Assembly (NCBI GenBank): GCA_032433595.1
Contig: JASWJB010000597.1
Span: 1-13,146 of the forward strand
DNA length: 13,146 nucleotides
Reading direction: 5' to 3'
From: Conoideocrella luteorostrata
Lineage: Eukaryota; Ascomycota; Sordariomycetes; Hypocreales; Clavicipitaceae
A program made the translations under genes and the position numbers. The notes below the pieces were generated by a model that was given only the letters and a program-made list of their open reading frames with translations, searched no databases and was not told where the DNA came from. This document shows, piece after piece, positions 9,061-13,146 of this stretch; within the stretch, counting starts at the first letter, position 1; every line of letters begins with the position of its first letter.

Positions 9061-9198
9061 TCGATATATATAAGCTTTGGAGTCAATTCAACGCCTGCTA
9101 TGAATATGTCCTGTCATATGCAACAATGCCCCCTTTCCCCCTCCCATAATACCTCCGGCCGGATTCTACCATGTATTGTCAACAATACTGAACCAAGC

Positions 9199-9996
9199 CT
9201 AAGCGTCAAACGATGGTCCATATTCCTTCTTCATAGCTTCCCGAACAATCTGCCCGCAAAGCTTGGCTGTTGGATTCACACTGACAGCGAGGCCCTTTGC
9301 AATCTGATTACCAAACCGACCACCGTAAGCCAGGTCATGAGAAGCGGCCTGCTCAAAATCCACACGAGTCCATTGTGCCTCGGCACGGTCTCCGTTTACA
9401 TCTAGCGGACGATCCGAAAGCAACTTGGACGTTCGCAGGTAAATGGCAGCACGCTGGGTATAGGCCATGGACAAGGTCCGGGCTGCTTGGGGCGAGATGG
9501 GCGTCGAAAACGTGGCTGGAGACAGCAGCGAGATGGACTTTTCCAGATCCGCCAGGGTGCGCCCAGCTGCCGCCTTTTTTTCGGCAGCATCGGGCTGTTC
9601 AACCAGCGGGAGAGGCATGCCCGTGGTGATTTCGAGTAGCATGGCGTCTCCGTAGAGCCGACGCATGATCTGAGCTCGGTTATTTCGAGCACTAGCATAG
9701 TTGGGGAACTCTGAAATCAGAGCATCGAAATCGACAAGGCATTGTTTGTATCCTTGAATGGCTGTGTCGCTTGCATCTTGTGATTGTGACTCGCTGAACT
9801 GGGCTTCAATGGCCTGGATTTTCTGGATAACGGCGCGCTCTCTCGTCACAACCTTGTCATAGTCGCTCAAGTCGATGACGTGAGGATCGCGAGGTAGAGA
9901 GTCATCGGTGAGGACGCCCGCGGCCGGGTTGGACTCTGGGTCCTTGATCTTTTCGAGGACATTGGCGTCCCGCGTGCTCAGATTGACGTGGGTCAT
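9199..9996 (-). CDS. TTC36-like tetratricopeptide repeat protein
   Basis: A 265-residue soluble protein, one uninterrupted exon. Start chosen at ATG 9996-9994, whose context CAACAATGA has A at -3; the open frame extends upstream only to a GTG. Features matching animal TTC36: a leading helix with LEKIKDPESNP (14-24, compare the family's NP-containing start), TPR consensus blocks NNRAQ at 105-109 followed by RRLYGD, DLEKS at 150-154, AYTQRAA at 178-184, DFEQAA at 213-218, and a C-terminal NPTAKLC at 241-247 where animal proteins have NPYAxLC. It is longer than human TTC36 (189 residues), with an added N-terminal segment and an Ala/Glu-rich insert around 126-147. The family is reported in mammals to bind and protect HPD (HPPD). 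The neighbouring divergent gene is HPPD, so I infer a chaperone-like or stabilising role in tyrosine breakdown; this is untested. Confidence 0.83.
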   Translation of the reverse strand: MTHVNLSTRDANVLEKIKDPESNPAAGVLTDDSLPRDPHVIDLSDYDKVVTRERAVIQKIQAIEAQFSESQSQDASDTAIQGYKQCLVDFDALISEFPNYASARNNRAQIMRRLYGDAMLLEITTGMPLPLVEQPDAAEKKAAAGRTLADLEKSISLLSPATFSTPISPQAARTLSMAYTQRAAIYLRTSKLLSDRPLDVNGDRAEAQWTRVDFEQAASHDLAYGGRFGNQIAKGLAVSVNPTAKLCGQIVREAMKKEYGPSFDA

Positions 9997-10114
9997 TGTT
10001 GGCAAATAGTTGTAATGCTTTTGTCTCACCTCGGACGGCGCGGAAGCTGTGCTGTTTAAATGAAGATGATCAAACGAGGCGCCTGGGGTGGTACGGTTTG
10101 CGAGAAATTACAAT

Positions 10115-10159
10115 GTACGGAGTAAGCTGAAGCGAATAAGGTGGTGCTTTACGGAGTAC
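10115..10159 (+). repeat. Two 9-bp motif copies upstream of TTC36-like gene
   Basis: TACGGAGTA is exact at 10116-10124 and 10150-10158, same orientation, 34 bp apart, about 120-160 bp upstream of the TTC36-like start codon and so possibly within its promoter. Confidence 0.7.
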
Positions 10160-10583
10160 TGTGATAAGCAACTGAAAGCGACTACAATGTCGGGGAAAAT
10201 AAAATCAAAAGCTGTAAGATGCCAAATGTGGATGCGCGACACTGGAATAAGCCCGAAGCTGGTGGCGCCCAAACGCAATCATCCACGTCGGCACTACGAG
10301 CCGATCGTCGTCTCTGCCGCCTCTCCACGGAGTAGTAGTGCTCCGTAGTCGTAGTATTACAGTTAGCTAACGAGCAGTCGGCTCAGGCGGAAGGCCTAAC
10401 CACCGGACTAATTTCCCAGCCCAGCCTGACGGACCACGCCAGAAGCCTGTCAAATCTTCTCCTCAAAGGGGCAACGGAACGGCTGGTGTGTGAACCGGTC
10501 GGGTGTGGGTTCCCATCACATCAGAGCGAGAGTCAGTGGAAAGTGGTGGCATTGAAGAAGTACCTACTTTTTGTCCTTCAAGT

Positions 10584-10594
10584 CTACTCCGTAG
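10584..10594 (-). repeat. 9-bp motif copy, CTACTCCGTAG
   Basis: Exact TACTCCGTA at 10585-10593, with flanking C and G that extend the symmetric ends to CTA...TAG. Confidence 0.65.
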
Positions 10595-10625
10595 TGTGCT
10601 AGTTAGTTGGGAGTGACGACGGTGT

Positions 10626-10656
10626 GTCAGCCGTCAGCCGTCCGTCAACCGTCAGC
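10626..10656 (+). repeat. Short GTCAGCC-type tandem repeat
   Basis: Units GTCAGCC, GTCAGCC, GTCC, GTCAACC and GTCAGC follow one another. Could be a binding-site cluster or a small tandem expansion; about 1.2 kb upstream of HPPD and 0.6 kb upstream of the TTC36-like gene. Confidence 0.5.
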
Positions 10657-11250
10657 TCACCTTGGGAAGTGATTGCTGCTTGGCGTGCAAGAGGCAACAA
10701 GTGGACCGGCCACATTCGGCTTTCTTCGGTTGCAGCCGCCGTCACGGTTCTGATTCCGCACGGCGGCTCTGCCGGAAGAGGAGGGGCCGCTTCGGACGGA
10801 GGAGAGAGGTGGCTCACGGCGATGCAGCGGGTGGTGCAGACACAGACACAGATGCATATGCATGAGATTGGCCTGCATGAAGGTGTTTGGTGTGCGGCGT
10901 TAAGCAGTAAAAAGGAGGCTGCTTGTGGCTTTCCAGAACATGAGTGATGCAGCGCAGAGAGCTGTGAAGAAAAAGAAAACGAGTTTTAAGATTGTGCCTT
11001 CATTTCGGCTCGCCATTCGACGTCACTTCCTTGTCCGTTGTGCATAAGCGCTCACAACCGAAAGCATGGGCTTGAGACAAAGTGATTTTTCATGTCCCTA
11101 ATCACGCATTCATTGCACGGCCGTTGCTGCCGCGCCCCAGCTTTTTTTTTATGGTTGCTGTTGTTGGTGTGCTCAGCCGCCCCTTGAACTGACACACGCC
11201 CGCCCGCCATGTCGGCTTAGACCGTGAGATGCCACGCGCGGGGGATTTCC

Positions 11251-11278
11251 GGGGGGAGGGAGAGAGGGAGAGAGGAGA
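11251..11278. repeat. 28-bp purine run
   Basis: Uninterrupted G/A stretch on the plus strand (pyrimidine on the minus). It sits about 580 bp upstream of the HPPD start. Low complexity; no function inferred. Confidence 0.6.
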
Positions 11279-11691
11279 CAACCGTGCTTGGCCCTGCCTG
11301 CGGTCCTCCGTGCTCATTCGGTCGGTGGGTGGCCCAATGACGGCAAAGTGGTTGCATCTTACGCAGTAGAGAAAGTCTGGCTCGGTCGAAAAATGGACTG
11401 ACGTCCCTTTTTTCTGTTGCGGTGTCGAGGAATGTGGCCGAGTTCCATTCTGGTATATGAGGAAACATCCCGCCCTCTTTTTTTTTTTCTTTCCTAATAG
11501 CTTATTGATTTTGTCTCGGTATGCTACATGTACATGTACTGATCAACACCTCCTGATACACTTTCACACACGCCCCCCCCCCTCTCTCTCTCTTTCACAC
11601 TTCACGGACACCTCGAGATTTTGTCGAGGTTAATGGGTTTACAGAGCACGGTATTACCTGATACTAAACTAAACAAGTATTAAAGAAACAA

Positions 11692-11700
11692 TACTCCGTA
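11692..11700 (-). repeat. 9-bp motif copy in HPPD upstream region
   Basis: Exact TACTCCGTA about 155 bp before the HPPD start codon, thus in the proximal promoter or leader. No ATG lies between this copy and the HPPD start. Confidence 0.7.
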
Positions 11701-11757
11701 GGGAGGACGGGAAACTCTTCGACGGTGCAGAAACACACTCGTGCTGTGTATCATTGA

Positions 11758-13089
<1,332 letters not shown>

Positions 13090-13146
13090 GTGGATGGAGG
13101 AGGACGGGGGGGGATGGGGCCAAGAGGAAAATGGATTGTTTTAGGG
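13090..13146 (+). other. Start of HPPD 3' UTR
   Basis: The 57 bp after the HPPD stop are G-rich with no further open frame; the window ends before any visible cleavage signal. Confidence 0.5.

Noticed and set aside
10852..10863. 12-bp palindrome ATGCATATGCAT
   Set aside because: Several 12-bp palindromes are expected by chance in 13 kb.
11525..11538. 14-bp palindrome TACATGTACATGTA
   Set aside because: About one such palindrome is expected by chance in a window of this size; no second copy seen.
11610..11630. Inverted repeat ACCTCGA-N7-TCGAGGT upstream of HPPD
   Set aside because: Tempting as an operator, but 7-bp arms with spacers of 0-10 bp are expected about nine times by chance in 13 kb.

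Overview
The window looks like nuclear DNA of a filamentous ascomycete. The genes have short introns (67-129 nt, one of 267 nt) with GTAAGT, GTATGT or GTACGA donors and CTAAC/GCTAAC branch points, long pyrimidine-rich leaders, and proteins of fungal type. The eL27 N-terminus, the Nce101-type small protein and the wording of HPPD suggest Sordariomycetes, perhaps Hypocreales; that placement is inference.

Layout. Positions 1-4680 hold no gene I can support: intergenic DNA with homopolymer runs and many copies of a 9-bp motif (TACGGAGTA or its complement TACTCCGTA). Five genes follow in strictly alternating orientation: a four-exon sugar-phosphate/nucleotide-sugar type transporter (+, 5281-6727); ribosomal protein eL27 (-, 8480-7677) with an 8-nt last coding exon; a 58-residue Nce101-like membrane protein (+, 8815-9060), head-to-head with eL27 over a 334-bp promoter; a TTC36-like tetratricopeptide protein (-, 9996-9199), tail-to-tail with Nce101; and 4-hydroxyphenylpyruvate dioxygenase, HPPD (+, 11854-13089), head-to-head with the TTC36-like gene across 1857 bp.

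How the genes relate. Transporter, eL27 and Nce101 look like housekeeping genes with no evident common pathway. The last pair is different: mammalian TTC36 has been reported to bind and stabilise HPD, the animal HPPD, and loss of TTC36 in mice gives tyrosinaemia. A fungal TTC36 homologue divergently next to the HPPD gene suggests an old functional link in tyrosine catabolism carried as a gene neighbourhood.

The second unexplained signal is the 9-bp motif: 14 exact copies (about 0.1 expected with even base use), none in a coding exon, one inside the Nce101 intron, and two fused into a perfect 16-bp palindrome. I recognise no tRNA, rRNA, CRISPR array or intact transposon.
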